Assembly: GCA_940337035.1 (NCBI GenBank)
Contig: CALNHX010007494.1
Location: 1 to 64,000 of the forward strand
DNA length: 64,000 nucleotides
Reading direction: 5' to 3'
Source of the DNA: Agriotes lineatus
Lineage: Eukaryota; Arthropoda; Insecta; Coleoptera; Elateridae
Positions 23,130 through 34,286 of the stretch are shown one piece after another; within the stretch, counting starts at the first letter, position 1; each line of letters opens with the position of its first letter. A model generated the notes under the pieces. That model was given only the letters and a program-made list of their open reading frames with translations, was not told the origin of the DNA and ran no database searches. The position numbers and the translations under genes were made by a program.

Positions 23130-24663
23130 AAATTCTGAAATTCGGTATGTATATCTAATTAGAAATGAATTAACAGATTTCAAAGAAGTTCCTTCCATGT
23201 AGTGACGTACTTCACAGTACAATGTGTAATAATAGTTGAGAAACACTATCTCTATAAAAGGCTGCCAGAAAGCAGACTCTGCACTACTTCCTCTGTGGTG
23301 TAATTAAGTATGCACCCGCTAATTTACATAACACGTAGTACATCAAAAGAATGTTATATGACGTAATAATAATGCGACCTCTACTATAAGAACGCATCCT
23401 ATTCAAGCTCTACATTATAGTTATATGTGAGTTTCCTAATTAATGTTATTCTTACAACACAGTAGATCTTGCCTGAAACGGTAGCCGTTGAGAAACTTGT
23501 CGCATTTTGTACTAATTAACAAATACTAGGTGATAGTTGACTACTATTATGATGCATATCTACTTATAATAATTTTGAACGGTATAAAAATATATAAACA
23601 AGCTTCTCTTTCCCCTTCCCACAGGAAATTTGAGAGTCCCGCAACAAGTTTGAATGGTCTTTGATAGTTTGCTGTGGAGAAATTCTTGACGTGACGCACT
23701 TCAAAAAGTTGTGTACTATCGCTAATGCTCTACGGTTTTTTGCAGTAAATTAAGATAACCATCACAATGACTATCACTGAGTAAAAACCTTTGCATATTT
23801 CATATTAGGATCACATTTGGTTGTGTAAATTACAGAACTTTGTTACATAATGATGGCGATTTAGTAGACGAATTGATATCTGTTGCTGACAGCTAATTTG
23901 TTGAAATTTCCCTCTTACAATATAGGTAGTCGTCTAGTCCGATTAAACGGAAGTAGTATAAGAGCGAAGTTTTAGTTTATATTTAGGCTAGGCTGTGTGT
24001 CACGTTTAACATTAACTGGTTTAGAGAAAAGTCATTGATAATTGACGGTACCACAGAACCGCCAACGATGCAGTAGTATCACTTTTGGACGTATAGAACT
24101 GACCAGCATCGTACCTGTATAATGGACGGGAGAAACGTTCACCCGACCAGTCAGTTTCATTGTTTTGGTTAGTTTCTCTCGGGTAACTGTAAAAAAAAAC
24201 TAATTTTAAACAAACACATCAATTCAAATAAATTAAACGCACAAATTGGAGGCAAAAATAAATACAATTTTATTTTCAGTACAGGTACAATAACACAGTA
24301 TGGAACTAATTGTATATAAATAGACAAATAAAAATAAATGTTAAATTATAATTGACACAAATTGTTTGTTGTGACTAAATTGAAATCAATTAGGGCTTAA
24401 TTAAATCAAATCGCCTTTTCTGAGTTATAATCAAGTTAGATGTTTAACGACTCCTACAAAATATTTCTACCACCATGGGTACTTGTGACTTACAAATAAA
24501 CAAATAAGTAAATAATTTTATCGGTTTCAGGATATTAAGCCTTTGTTTACATATACAAAAGTAGGCTGGTAACTAGGTCATAACTTATCTGTAGGGTAAA
24601 GGAATATTACCCTACATGGCAACCATAACCATATAGCAACCGATAAACTATTGAACAAATCAC
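23130..24663. other. AT-rich region, no gene recognised
   Basis: No supported coding sequence or mobile-element end was found in this stretch. Confidence 0.55.
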
Positions 24664-24762
24664 GGATGTTATGAATCATAACAGCCTTAGAAGTTTTAAA
24701 ATCCTCGCTCTACGAGCTCGGATTTCAAAACATCTGCGGCAGTTATGATACTCATAACATTC
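24664..24762. repeat. Palindrome with GC-rich loop
   Basis: GGATGTTATGAATCATAACA pairs with the right arm GTTATGATACTCATAACATTCC. The loop (24,701-24,723) reads ATCC-TCGCTCTACGAGCTC-GGAT, a looser member of the loop class described elsewhere. Confidence 0.72.
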
Positions 24763-24768
24763 CTAGAT

Positions 24769-25348
24769 ATGTTAATAGCTATTATCTACGACCACTACTA
24801 AAAGTAGGCTTTTTAGCGCTAGCTTGTTTCACTAAAAGTGACGTTTTATAGTTTACCGTGGTTAAAGAAATCAGCTGTTTACTTTTAGCACATGTGCTAA
24901 AAGTGAAGTGAGGTTATAAAACTACAATTTTGAACTGGAAGTGAAGTTGTAAAGTTATTCTAGTTGCTTCTTGCGTTACAGGTAAAGTGTTTTTGAAATA
25001 ATTAAAGCGTTATGTAATGAATACAGTTAGATGTGGAGTATTAATAATTACATTTCGTAACTGACCTCAACTACTGCCATTCGCAAACATTTGCCCGCGC
25101 GGCGTGGCCTCCTTTTTATTATGACATAAATTAGAAGTGTCGTAGATGTAAACCTTTGTTAAATCGATATTTATGAATTAATAACAGTAAAATTAAGGTC
25201 GTAGATAAAATATTATATGCAACGCGTGCTAAAAGTCGTTTATGCACGAGACATGTTATGAAACTCCGCCTTCGGCTTCGTTTCATAATTTTCATGTCTC
25301 ATGCATAAACGTCGACTTTTAGCACTTGTTGCATAAATAGCTATTAAC
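24769..25348. repeat. Composite inverted-repeat segment enclosing a palindrome
   Basis: GTTAATAGCTATT (about 24,772) and its complement AATAGCTATTAAC (about 25,335) face each other about 0.57 kb apart. TTATCTACGACC (about 24,785) and GGTCGTAGATAA (about 25,197) form a second facing pair. Within lies an ACTTTTAGCAC/GTGCTAAAAGT pair and the palindrome at 25,218-25,334. It may be one non-autonomous element; borders are uncertain. Confidence 0.45.
25218..25334. repeat. Palindrome with GC-rich loop (shared loop class)
   Basis: The arms ATGCAACGCGTGCTAAAAGT and ACTTTTAGCACTTGTTGCAT close through GTTTATGCACGAGACATG pairing. The loop reads GAAAC-TCCGCCTTCGGCTTC-GTTTC (25,260-25,283). Its outer ends resemble those of the palindrome at 47,749-47,878. 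Confidence 0.82.
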
Positions 25349-26592
25349 TTTTTAATTATTAAGTTAAAACTCACCATGCCCTTCTTACGCAATTATAGTC
25401 GTTTTGACCTCGATTTTTTATGTTTATGTTCTAATCTGTACATAATGGAATAATTATTCGTACTCACGTAAACTTTGGGGCGTTCCAGGGCCGTAACTAG
25501 GTATAGGCCGAGTAGGCCCCCGCCTACAGGCGCAAGCGGCAAGGGGGCGCCAAAATGGCACTGAAAAAAATTGTTTCGTACCAATAAAAAACAAATAAGC
25601 AAGTGGCCAATTTTGCAAATAAATTAATTTGTAATATTAACGATTTAAGTCCAAATAATGCTAATTATAATAATGCGAATTGCGCCCAATCTGGTCGATA
25701 CATTACACTGCCTTGTACAATTTCCAAAAGAAAAGTTATACGTCTACCAAAAATCAAAACATTAGAATTATTAGCTTGTTAGCCCACCGCATATGTGGCC
25801 TTATTCTAATTATAAAAATGGTGACAAACTGGCTTAAATTTTTAACAACTGTTAGAGCAGGTCCACTGATATTACATATACGTTCACTGCTTGGGGCTAA
25901 TCGCTGATACAGTCGTCCATTGCAACAATCGGTAGAATACCACAGACCGATTTTGAGAGCTTACTTGTTCCACTACTATGGTATTTTTCGCTACAATCAC
26001 TTTCCCGGTAGAATGTGTTCAATTTAAACCACTTCTGAAACCCTACACGAAATTGGCCATATGCAAAGCTTATACGACGTGCCGACAAAAAAAGCTTTGC
26101 GTTTTAAATATATTGATTATTACAAAACAGTGTGACAGTGTGGTTGCGAAAACAAAACCCTATTCTACGTTCACATGTTAATACGCATAATAATATGTAA
26201 TTATTTGTTTATATTGAATTATGTTAAGATATTGATATGTCTTTACCAACTTTTGAACGCACCACATAGGTGGTCCTATTCTAATTAAAATAATTTTTAC
26301 ATTTTTAAAATAAAAAAGTTACAAAAGAAAATGTTTTCAACGTCTTTAATACAGAAAGCGTGCTCCAAGAAAAACAACTTCTGCTAGATCGAATTATTTA
26401 TTTATTTATTTATTTTGAGAAACAAACAGGCAATAAGCCTAATTACATGTTTCTTAACTCAACATAAATTTTATTAATATACGAAGCCAGTTTAATTTAA
26501 ATTAAATACTCAAGCTTAAATTAACTTAAACTTAATTGTGATTTATTATGTATATCCGATTTTCAGAATGTAAGAGGATCAGACAAAATTCA

Positions 26593-29422
26593 TCATTCAA
26601 AATCTAAATCATATAAATTGTTCCTTAAACGATTTAAAGAAATGCCAAATAATTCAATATTTGTACTGTTCTTGTTAATAATAGTACACATATTAATAAT
26701 AGGAGAAAATAATCGTATGTTTGTTCTTGTAAATGGTATGTAGAACGAAAAAATAGGACGAATTCCATGAGGCGGGATTCGAATAGAGAATTGTTGCAAT
26801 ATAGCAGAACAATCGAGATTATAATTAAGTATTTTATATGCAAATATTATGATGTGAGTAATTCTTCTATGCTGTAATGTTTGAATATGGAAGTGATCAC
26901 GTATCGGTTGATACGACCCAAATTCAGGACTAACCCCAAATTGTTTATAATATAAAAATTTTATAAACTTATTTTGCACTTTCTCAATGAGCTGCTGCAG
27001 ATATTGAGTATGCGGAGACCAAACGGTACATGCATATTCGAGGTGATATCTCACATACGCATTAAATAAGATAATAATAGGTTGTATTTGACTAAATAAG
27101 TAAGTATTTCTTATTATAAAACCTAAACTCCTGTTGCAAGTGCCAACTGTTTTCTCAATGTGATATTTAAAATTAAGGTCTGACGAAAAATGTACCCCAA
27201 GATCCTTAAAGTTCATAATTCGTCGGAGATCTTTGCCATTCATTACATATTGTGCATTTATACAATTTTTTTTTAATCCCATAGGTCATAACAAAACATT
27301 TAGATAAGTTAAAATGCAATTTATTGTTTAAACTCCATTGAAAAATTCTGTCTACATCAGCTTGCAATTCAAGTGCATCCTGTTTACTATAAACAGGCTT
27401 GTACAACTTTAGATCATCAGCGTAGAGCAGACACCTCGAATATTTAATGACACCAGGCAAATCGTTAATGAATAATAAGAAGAACAGTGGTCCTAAATTT
27501 GAGCCTTGTGGTACACCCGATGTAGCATGAAAAGCTGATGAGTAAGCTCCTTGGTAAAAAACTACCAGTTCTCGATTTTGAAGGTAAGATTTTATAAAGT
27601 ATAATAATTTACGTGAGAAACCAAATAATTGCAATTTTTTTGTTAAAATATTATGATTTACTTTATCAAAAGCTTTTTTAAAGTCCGTGTAGATTACATC
27701 CATCTGTCCCCCTTTATCAATTTCAAAACTAATGTCATGTACGAAAAGCGTTAAATTTGTAACAGTCGATCTTTTTTTGAGAAATCCATGTTGAAACTCT
27801 GACAGTACACCCCTTACATGAGAATAGATTTTGTTATATATTATATACTCAAATATCTTTGCCGGCACAGGTAAGACCGCCACTGGTCTGTAATTTTTAA
27901 TATCAGTCCTTTTACCGTCCTTGAAAATTGGTACTATTTTAGATCTTTTCCACCTTTCGGGGAATATAGAAAGTTTCAATGCCAGATTGAAAATTATTAA
28001 TAGTGGGAAGGACAAACTTTCCCAGCAACCTTTGAAAATGTAACTAGGAATGCCGTCCACACCACAACTTCTACTATTTTTTAATTTTCTAATCGCCTCA
28101 ATAATGTCATTTAATTTTATGGAATCTATATTTAATACATCTGGTAAGTATAAATCACTCCCTAAGATATTATCATCATTATCCAAATCCTTATCATAAA
28201 TAGAAGAGAAATGTTGTGCAAACCCTTCAGCAATATTCACGTTTCCTGAGAATTGTTGATCATTCAGTGTAAATTCCTGTGTGGAGGTGTCATTAGATTT
28301 TCTACTTTTCATAAAATTCCAGAACATGTTCGGTTGGTTATTAAGTACAATACTATCTTCAACGTTTTTTATATAACTTTTATAACATTTGTCAATATCT
28401 TTCTTTACCTCCGATCTTAATCTTTTAAATTCTGATAAAAAATATGCATTTCTCTGCTTGTTCTTACGAAAGTACTCCTTTAGTTTTATTTTTTCTATTA
28501 CATCATGCGTGAACCAATGTGGATAGCTCTTTTTATTAATGTTAATTTTTGGAACACATAGGTCTAAAATTTCGTTCAGACGGTTGTAAAACATGTCGAC
28601 GGCTTCATTTACATCTTTACATAATAGTAACTCTTGCCAATTACAATCATTCAACAGATTGTACATTAGCAGGAAATCCGCCCTTTTAAAATTATACTTA
28701 CAAGGGATATCCAACCATTCTTCACGCCTGAGATTAACACTATCTGAGTTATAACTAAGCAATAATGCCGGATGATTATCATCAAGAGGTACTAAAGGAG
28801 TATTTTCTTTATTCACTAGCAGATTTGAATTACAAAAAACCAAGTCAAGCGTTCTGTTATTGCAATTTGGAATATTATTACAAGATTTAATATCCAAAGG
28901 GTCGAAACATTCTCCCAGTTTTTTACATGTGTTAGTACCCCCAAAAAAATCATAACCACTCCCATTTACTTCAGGTAAATTAAAATCCCCTGCTATTAAA
29001 ACATCGCTGTTCATGATATAATTATAATGAGTTTCAAATAAATTCAAATACGATATGTAACAATCAACCTTGGATTGAGGTTCAAAATATACAGTACTAA
29101 TTAAAAGATTCCTACCTTTAAGTTGAATTTGAATCCACAGAGAACCATTTTCCGACGGAAACGGTAAAAGGACCGAGTAGAATTTCTTCTTCACGGCAAT
29201 CAACGTTCCGCCCCCCCTTACTTTACCAGTAACATTTGCATCCCTATCACATCTGTAAACATTGTATCTATCATCAAATATTTCATTATTAAATATGCCG
29301 TCGTGTAGCCAAGTTTCGGTTAATATAATGATGTCATACGATTCGGATAAAGCATTCATGTATATTAGCTTTAATTTTGTCCTTAATCCTCTTACATTCT
29401 GGTAATATACGCTTAATTTCAT
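26593..29422 (-). CDS. LINE ORF2: AP endonuclease + reverse transcriptase, one frameshift
   Basis: The first frame runs 738 codons from the ATG at 29,422. Endonuclease: LTETWL (residues about 34-39), RGGGTLIAVKK (about 69-79), GDFNLPEVNG (about 145-154), DDNHPALLL (about 214-222). RT: GVDGIP, NYRPVAVLPVPAKIFEYI, YTDFKKAFDKVNH (motif A, about 590), GVPQGSNLGP (about 634), YADDLKLY (about 667). At a run of nine A (minus strand; 27,266-27,274) the frame shifts. It continues as 26,593-27,282 with FKDLGVHFSSDLNFKYHIEK and a VRYHLEYACTVWSPHTQYLQ segment. A one-base length error in the A run would explain it. The start codon is chosen because it begins the family-typical MKLSVYYQNVRGLRTKL. Confidence 0.85.
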
Positions 29423-29551
29423 GCAATGTATAAATAAAATAAAATTTCAGAACAATATGTATATAATTAACTTAATTTAATTATTTAACCCGCAATTATT
29501 CGAAGTATAAATGAGCACAAAAATAGCGACGCTTTTAGATGACATCCGGCT

Positions 29552-29690
29552 GTGCCAAGCTTCCCGTGCCTAGCAACTTATCCAAATCGGTACCCTTGTA
29601 TATCTTTACGATACGGCCATCCTTCTTGATTGTTATACAGCCATTGTGTGTCCAGAAATTTTTATATGAAAAATGGTTGAAGTTTTCAAA
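29552..29690 (-). pseudogene. LINE ORF1 C-terminal fragment
   Basis: The minus strand reads YKNFWTHNGCITIKKDGRIV followed by KIYKGTDLDKLLGTGS and a stop near 29,550. A FxWTxxGxIxxKKxxG...DLDKLL ending is seen in ORF1 proteins of CR1/Jockey-group LINEs. It lies directly upstream of the ORF2 at 29,422 in the right orientation, which supports the call. The rest of ORF1 is absent. Confidence 0.6.
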
Positions 29691-29779
29691 ATTCTCTACA
29701 AGATACGTAAAAGCACCTTAATGCTGCTAATAATACAGAAACACTTGGTAAAGCAAATTACATGACTTTGAAAATTTAA

Positions 29780-29880
29780 AAAAAAATTGCAGCCAGTGGG
29801 ATTTAAACCCGTGTTCACTGATAAATGCGTATGCTTATCGTTGCGCTATAAATGACGCAGTGGCGTTCCGATTTTGGGTG
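29780..29880 (-). mobile_element. tRNA-like SINE head
   Basis: The minus strand has A-box-like TAGCGCAACGATAAG and, about 40 bases on, B-box GGTTTAAATCCC, followed by an A-rich tail (the T/A run at 29,776-29,787). The cloverleaf is poor, so I call it a SINE or tRNA pseudogene, not a functional tRNA. It sits exactly between a truncated LINE and a MITE. Confidence 0.55.
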
Positions 29881-29895
29881 CACCATATTTTTATA

Positions 29896-30913
29896 CCGGG
29901 TAACCATGAGACTAGGTCCATACTTATATCTTCTTTATTTATGAATCGATTTAGATAAAATTTTATATGAAAAACTAGAGATAATTTCTCATTAACCAAT
30001 AGATATAGTAAAAAAAGTAGACTTCCGGTTTCACCGGAAATGATACCAACTTTGAAATTTTAAATAGATCAACCTATATATTTTATGTTCTTCGGAATCT
30101 ACAAGTCAAATTACATAAACTAGTCTCTCTAAATTTAATTTTTTTCAAACAGAAAATTTCTTTTCTAACTTTTATTTTTTATGATAGAAGGCTGTGACTT
30201 GAAAAAATATGTTCCAGTTGACTCTAACAACTAATAATAATAACTATTTCATCAATGAAGTCAATAACAAACCCCTTATAAAAGAACAAAATTTGCTAAA
30301 CCCGTTTTTTAAGAAAAAGTCACTTTTTAAATAACACCTACCAAGGGCCATCTTGCCATTAAACAGAAAATTTAATTACCATTCTAACGATATGCATCAT
30401 GCACTACCTTATCTTTATCTAAAATTGAAGAATAAATCATTAATTAATTTTTTTAATATTTCTGTGTAATACTTAAGTAAATTTGGCAGCACCGTTTTGT
30501 ATGTAATTTGAGTGGTAGATGGCGAAAAACATAAAATATATATACAGCCAGTCTTATAAAGGCCACTAATCTGACGTTATCTTTAATTTTCTGTTAAAAT
30601 ATACAAAAGCGCATCAAAACTTGTTTACTAATGAATAATATGTCATAAGCGCCAACGTTTTGATGCGCTTTTGTTCATTTTAACAGTGAATTAAAGTTAA
30701 CGTCAGATTAGTGGTTTTTATAAGACCGGCAGATAGTGATTTATTTAAAAAATCAAAGTTAGTATTATTTCCGGTGAAACCGGAAGTCGGCCATTTTGAT
30801 TATACTTGTGTGTCAATCCGAAATTATGTGTAGTATGCTTGTATCAAATTTCATCCAAATTCATTCATAAGTAACGTAGATAGAAGCATGGCCCTCATCT
30901 CATTGTCACCCGG
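29896..30913. mobile_element. 1-kb MITE with CCGGGT ends and TA duplication
   Basis: Left CCGGGTAACCATGAGACTAG and right complement CCGGGTGACAATGAGATGAG start TIRs of at least 150 bp that also contain ACTTCCGGTTTCACCGGAAA and its facing partner. TA flanks both ends. The middle is occupied by a 183-bp palindrome (30,548-30,730). There is no coding capacity. A mariner/Tc1-type parentage is inferred from TA and the ends. Confidence 0.78.
30548..30730. repeat. 183-bp palindrome nested in MITE
   Basis: Arms of about 74 bp pair GCCAGTCTTATAAAGGCCAC with the complement ending GTGGTTTTTATAAGACCGGC. The inner tips pair around GCGCATCAAAAC/GTTTTGATGCGC with a 34-base loop. It differs from the surrounding MITE arms, so it is probably a separate insertion. 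Confidence 0.78.
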
Positions 30914-31277
30914 TATACTTATGGGGATTTGTAAAATGTTCTACTGACTACATAATAATATGTAGTTTTTTTTTTAATTAGAATTGTGTTTTCTAATCTT
31001 GTTTTCTGTTCTCATTTTATTTGTGTTGTATTTTCTTATTTTAACATTTAGTTGTTTATTTTTAAAATGTTTGAATACAAAATGTTGGATTTATTTTTGA
31101 ATACCTACCTGTTTGTTTGAATACATTGCATCATATGTCCGGAGATAAATGTAGAAGTTATACAGTATCATTAATATTTTGTGTCACATATATCGTTTTT
31201 GTACTGAGGGGCGCAAAAATGTTGGCTTTCCTACAATAAAACTTTGCCTAGTTACGGCCCTGGGGCGTTCTACCAAA

Positions 31278-31540
31278 TTCTCGTGCAATGGACGCTTACC
31301 TACACTGTTACTTTTCTCGATGCGGGTACAATTTTCTCGCTCCTGTTGTGCTTACAAAATCGGTGAATGCGATACTATACTTACACGGCAGCTAAATTCA
31401 GTTATATTACGTTGCTTGACCTTGAATTTGCTATTTGCGGGCTCGTAAAAGTGGTGATGTGCTGCACGGCTTGGAGGACGCTCAGCTAATTTTTCACTTT
31501 TAAAATTGTTAAATTGCGTTCGTATGTATTCACTCCACAT
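31278..31540 (-). pseudogene. Possible small split gene interrupted by the hAT insertion
   Basis: From 31,540 the minus strand is open for about 50 codons (MWSEYIRTQFNNFKSEKLAE...), reaches CRT|GTAAGT-like sequence at about 31,392, and 42 bases later a TTGTAAGCACAACAG acceptor-like end. From there the frame is open to the hAT boundary. Across the hAT element (using one copy of the 8-bp duplication) it stays open to a stop at 25,393. I recognise no domain. A small frame open by chance is the main alternative. Confidence 0.25.
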
Positions 31541-31559
31541 CTTGTGGCACTAATGTTCG

Positions 31560-32353
31560 ACGATTTGTACTAATTACTACTACAATAGGCAAAGAATTAT
31601 GCCAAAAATGCCAGTTTACAAATCGATTCTTTTTTTAAGTTAAAATTTTGCCGACGCTCTTTTTCAACGGTTGTTTTTAGAGATAGTATTTATTTCTATT
31701 TATAAATAAAATATTTGATTAAAAATTGTCATGGCAACCAACAAATTGTAAGTAATGCGTGATCTGTTTTATCAACATTTCAATTGTTAGGTTCAACGAG
31801 TAAGTGAACTTATCCAAATGCATTAATTGCTATAATAATGCTTTAAATGAATGTGCAGCTAATTCGATCAAACTACAATCGGAAAATCGTGAGCTATTCG
31901 ACTTGCCTTTTCAACAAATTTAATGCTGACTGCCTTGATACTTTGGTATTGTCTTATTCAAAATACAACACACCTAAATGAATAGTTCCCTGAACTACAA
32001 CTTTAGTGCTGCTAATCGATTATCTTGTTAAATCTCATCATACTAATTTCCGTAAGAAAAACATTATTAAGAACCATTCGATAAGTGATATAATTGTTTG
32101 TTTTAGATGTTTTTATATGTTAAGATACTAATATAATACTGTAAGGCCGTTAAAGAATACGCTTTATTTGTGATTACCCTTTTTATTATAATTTTACTTA
32201 GTGCATAAGTTATTAACTTTTAAGTCGCTCGATCCTTAAGAGAAATCGTAACATAGCAATATATTAATCGAGATACTTTGGTTTAACGGGCAAAAATGAG
32301 AATTTACTAGTTTATATGTTTGGATGAGTTACACATCTTATACTGATCATAAC
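31560..32353. other. AT-rich region, nothing recognised
   Basis: No open frame, repeat structure or element end worth naming was seen. Confidence 0.55.
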
Positions 32354-32983
32354 ACCGGGTGGATAAAAACACGTCTTCAAGTTGGACACCGTACAGCTCC
32401 CCTGCTAAATTAGCTAATGAAGTGAATTTCGGGATCATTATAGAAGAAACATTGTAAAATATGGATACCAAGTATCACACAAGGTTGTTGAAAAATACCG
32501 GAACAGGAAACTTAAAAAGGTTGTTTTTCGAAAATGCTTCTTACACGGAATCTTATGTTTGCTTTTCAACACACTAAATCTAGTAGCTGATGAATGGCCA
32601 CCAAATTCACCTGATGTAAATCCATTGGATTACTGTATCTGGGACGCACTTCAAGAACTGGTTTATTTCCAGCGTAGAACACTTCAAACACTGAACGAAT
32701 TGCGGACAAAGATAGAAGAATTTTGAGACGAAATATCTTTAGATTTAATTAGATAATCAATTTTGCAATTTAAGAAAAGGTTAAGAGCAGTGCAAATGCA
32801 AAATGGAGGGCAAATACAGCATATTTTTAAATAAGTTGAAGTAGTTTCTATACCTAGATTTTAACTAGTTGAAATAAATTATTTGAATTTTGCGTACATA
32901 ATTTTTCATTCTTCCTTTACTAGCTCTCTACTATAACATGACTTATCAGACCTCAAACAGAGGTCTTTTTGTATCCACCCGGT
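32354..32983 (+). mobile_element. Mariner-family element, internally deleted, transposase remnant
   Basis: The ends ACCGGGTGGATAAAAACACG and, complemented, ACCGGGTGGATACAAAAAGA are inverted repeats. Inside, the plus strand encodes a mariner transposase C-terminal half: EWPPNSPDVNPLDYCIWDAL (about 32,593-32,650), then LQELVYFQRR and TLNELRTKIEEF, a TGA exactly where the family has a Trp codon (EEF-W-DEI), and a tail ending MQNGGQIQHIFK* near 32,832. The N-terminal half is missing, so the element could move only with help from a full-length copy. Confidence 0.82.
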
Positions 32984-33390
32984 ATATGTAACTTACGTAC
33001 TCGAATTTCTTTATAGTGGAAATAGGTAAGTAAGGACATCCATTAGGAGCAAAACTAGCAGCCGTTATTTAAACAAAGTAAGTCTTCAGAATGAGCATTT
33101 CCCCCTGGGAAACTACCTACGTTATTTTGTAGCTGTTAATTTGGCATTTGGGGCTCTTAATTTAAAGATTGTTAATGATAGATTTTCAACTGCCTGCCTT
33201 AAGGTTTTAATAGGGAATTGTTTCAAGTAGAGTTTTCTATGGCAGTTCTAAAACTGTCATATCGTTTTGGATGCATGAAATGTTCATTCCTTTTTGAATT
33301 TATGGATATGGTCAGTCATAAGTGATCTTCAATTGTCGCTTTTCCTGTTGTGGAGCTCAGGAGTGATGAACCATACTCAGTTGGTCTCCG
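32984..33390. other. Unannotated AT-rich stretch
   Basis: Nothing coding or repetitive was recognised between the mariner remnant and the small inverted-repeat segment that follows. Confidence 0.5.
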
Positions 33391-33592
33391 TGTTGAATCC
33401 AGGGGGGTGACCGGGAGGGAAATTCCTCTCCGGGCAGTACAAAATCCCCCCCAACCCGGAAATATCACCGCTCATGTTCATGTTTCTGTATCTATAGAAG
33501 AATGGGTAGATCGCACAGAAATAGATAACAATACCCCCAGACATTTCATTTTCACCCCCGCAGTACACAGTCTGAATTCAACACTGGTTGGA
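33391..33592. repeat. Small element with GTTGAATYCAG inverted ends
   Basis: CCGTGTTGAATCCAGGGGGG (about 33,389) and the complement of the right end, CCAGTGTTGAATTCAGACTG, face each other about 200 bp apart. The interior is GC-richer than its surroundings, with a run of seven C. The open frame through it has no recognisable motif. Possibly a MITE; borders and target duplication are unclear. Confidence 0.4.
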
Positions 33593-34286
33593 CTTACACT
33601 GGGAGTCGCGTAATTTGTAAAACTTGCTAGCGCTGATTTAGGCAAACATTACACTTGTCACACAATAGCGTACTTTTCATAATTGATTATGTAAATAACA
33701 ATTATCTACTTTGCATAAAAATAATCAAAAACTTTGAATTTTGGCATTTTATAAATGGGACAAATCGTCAGTTTTCTAAAGTAGGCTGTTTTAACATTTT
33801 TCATATGAAAGTATCTATACAAAAACAGTGCTATAATAGATTATATTCACTCGGCCACTAGGTTTATTTCTGAAATTTAGTGGTGTTCACAATACATCTT
33901 TTGGGACTTTCTTATGGTAATTATAGGGGGCCTTAGGAAAATATTCTCACAGGAATTAAGCTCTATAACAATTACTTTCGTCTCTAGCATTAATTCGATA
34001 TACTAAATCAACTTCAACGGTTATTTTAAAATGTCGCTTATACCATTCTATTCACATTTATTTATTAGCAATATTGTATTAAGGGCGAATGGCTTTGCCG
34101 GTAATTATTTTCACAAAAGTTTGTTGCTTGGGCAACGTCACGAGGAAAGCTAACTTGATTATTTTATCAACGTTACTTTCAAAAAGGATTTTGCAAAAAA
34201 TACAATATTGAGTAAAAAGATTTCGAGCAAAATCATAGCCCCAAAATATATTTTGTGGACTATTTCCTAATATCGGTTCATTTTGT

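Larger units (their letters stand above)
26394..29705 (-). mobile_element. CR1/Jockey-group LINE, 5'-truncated, largely open ORF2
   Basis: On the minus strand: the last part of ORF1 (about 29,690-29,550), a short gap, ORF2 (29,422-26,593), and a 3' UTR ending in AAATA/AAAT repeats (26,413-26,394). ORF1 is cut off at about 29,705 by neighbouring DNA. ORF2 has one frameshift only, making this the best-preserved LINE in the window. Confidence 0.85.
25486..31262. mobile_element. hAT element, 8-bp TSD, filled with later insertions
   Basis: The left end CAGGGCCGTAACTAGGTATA at 25,486 and the complement of the right end, CAGGGCCGTAACTAGGCAAA from 31,262, give a TIR of about 16 bp. GGGCGTTC flanks both sides (25,478-25,485 and 31,263-31,270), an 8-bp duplication as expected for hAT. 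Subterminal GGGGCGCCAAAAT and its partner GGGGCGCAAAAAT also face each other. Inside are a LINE (26,394-29,705), a tRNA-like SINE (29,780-29,880) and a MITE (29,896-30,913). No transposase of its own remains, so it is non-autonomous or gutted. Confidence 0.85.

Noticed and set aside
33350..33613. An 87-codon plus-strand frame
   Set aside because: It spans a small inverted-repeat segment and shows no domain; the inverted ends are the better explanation.
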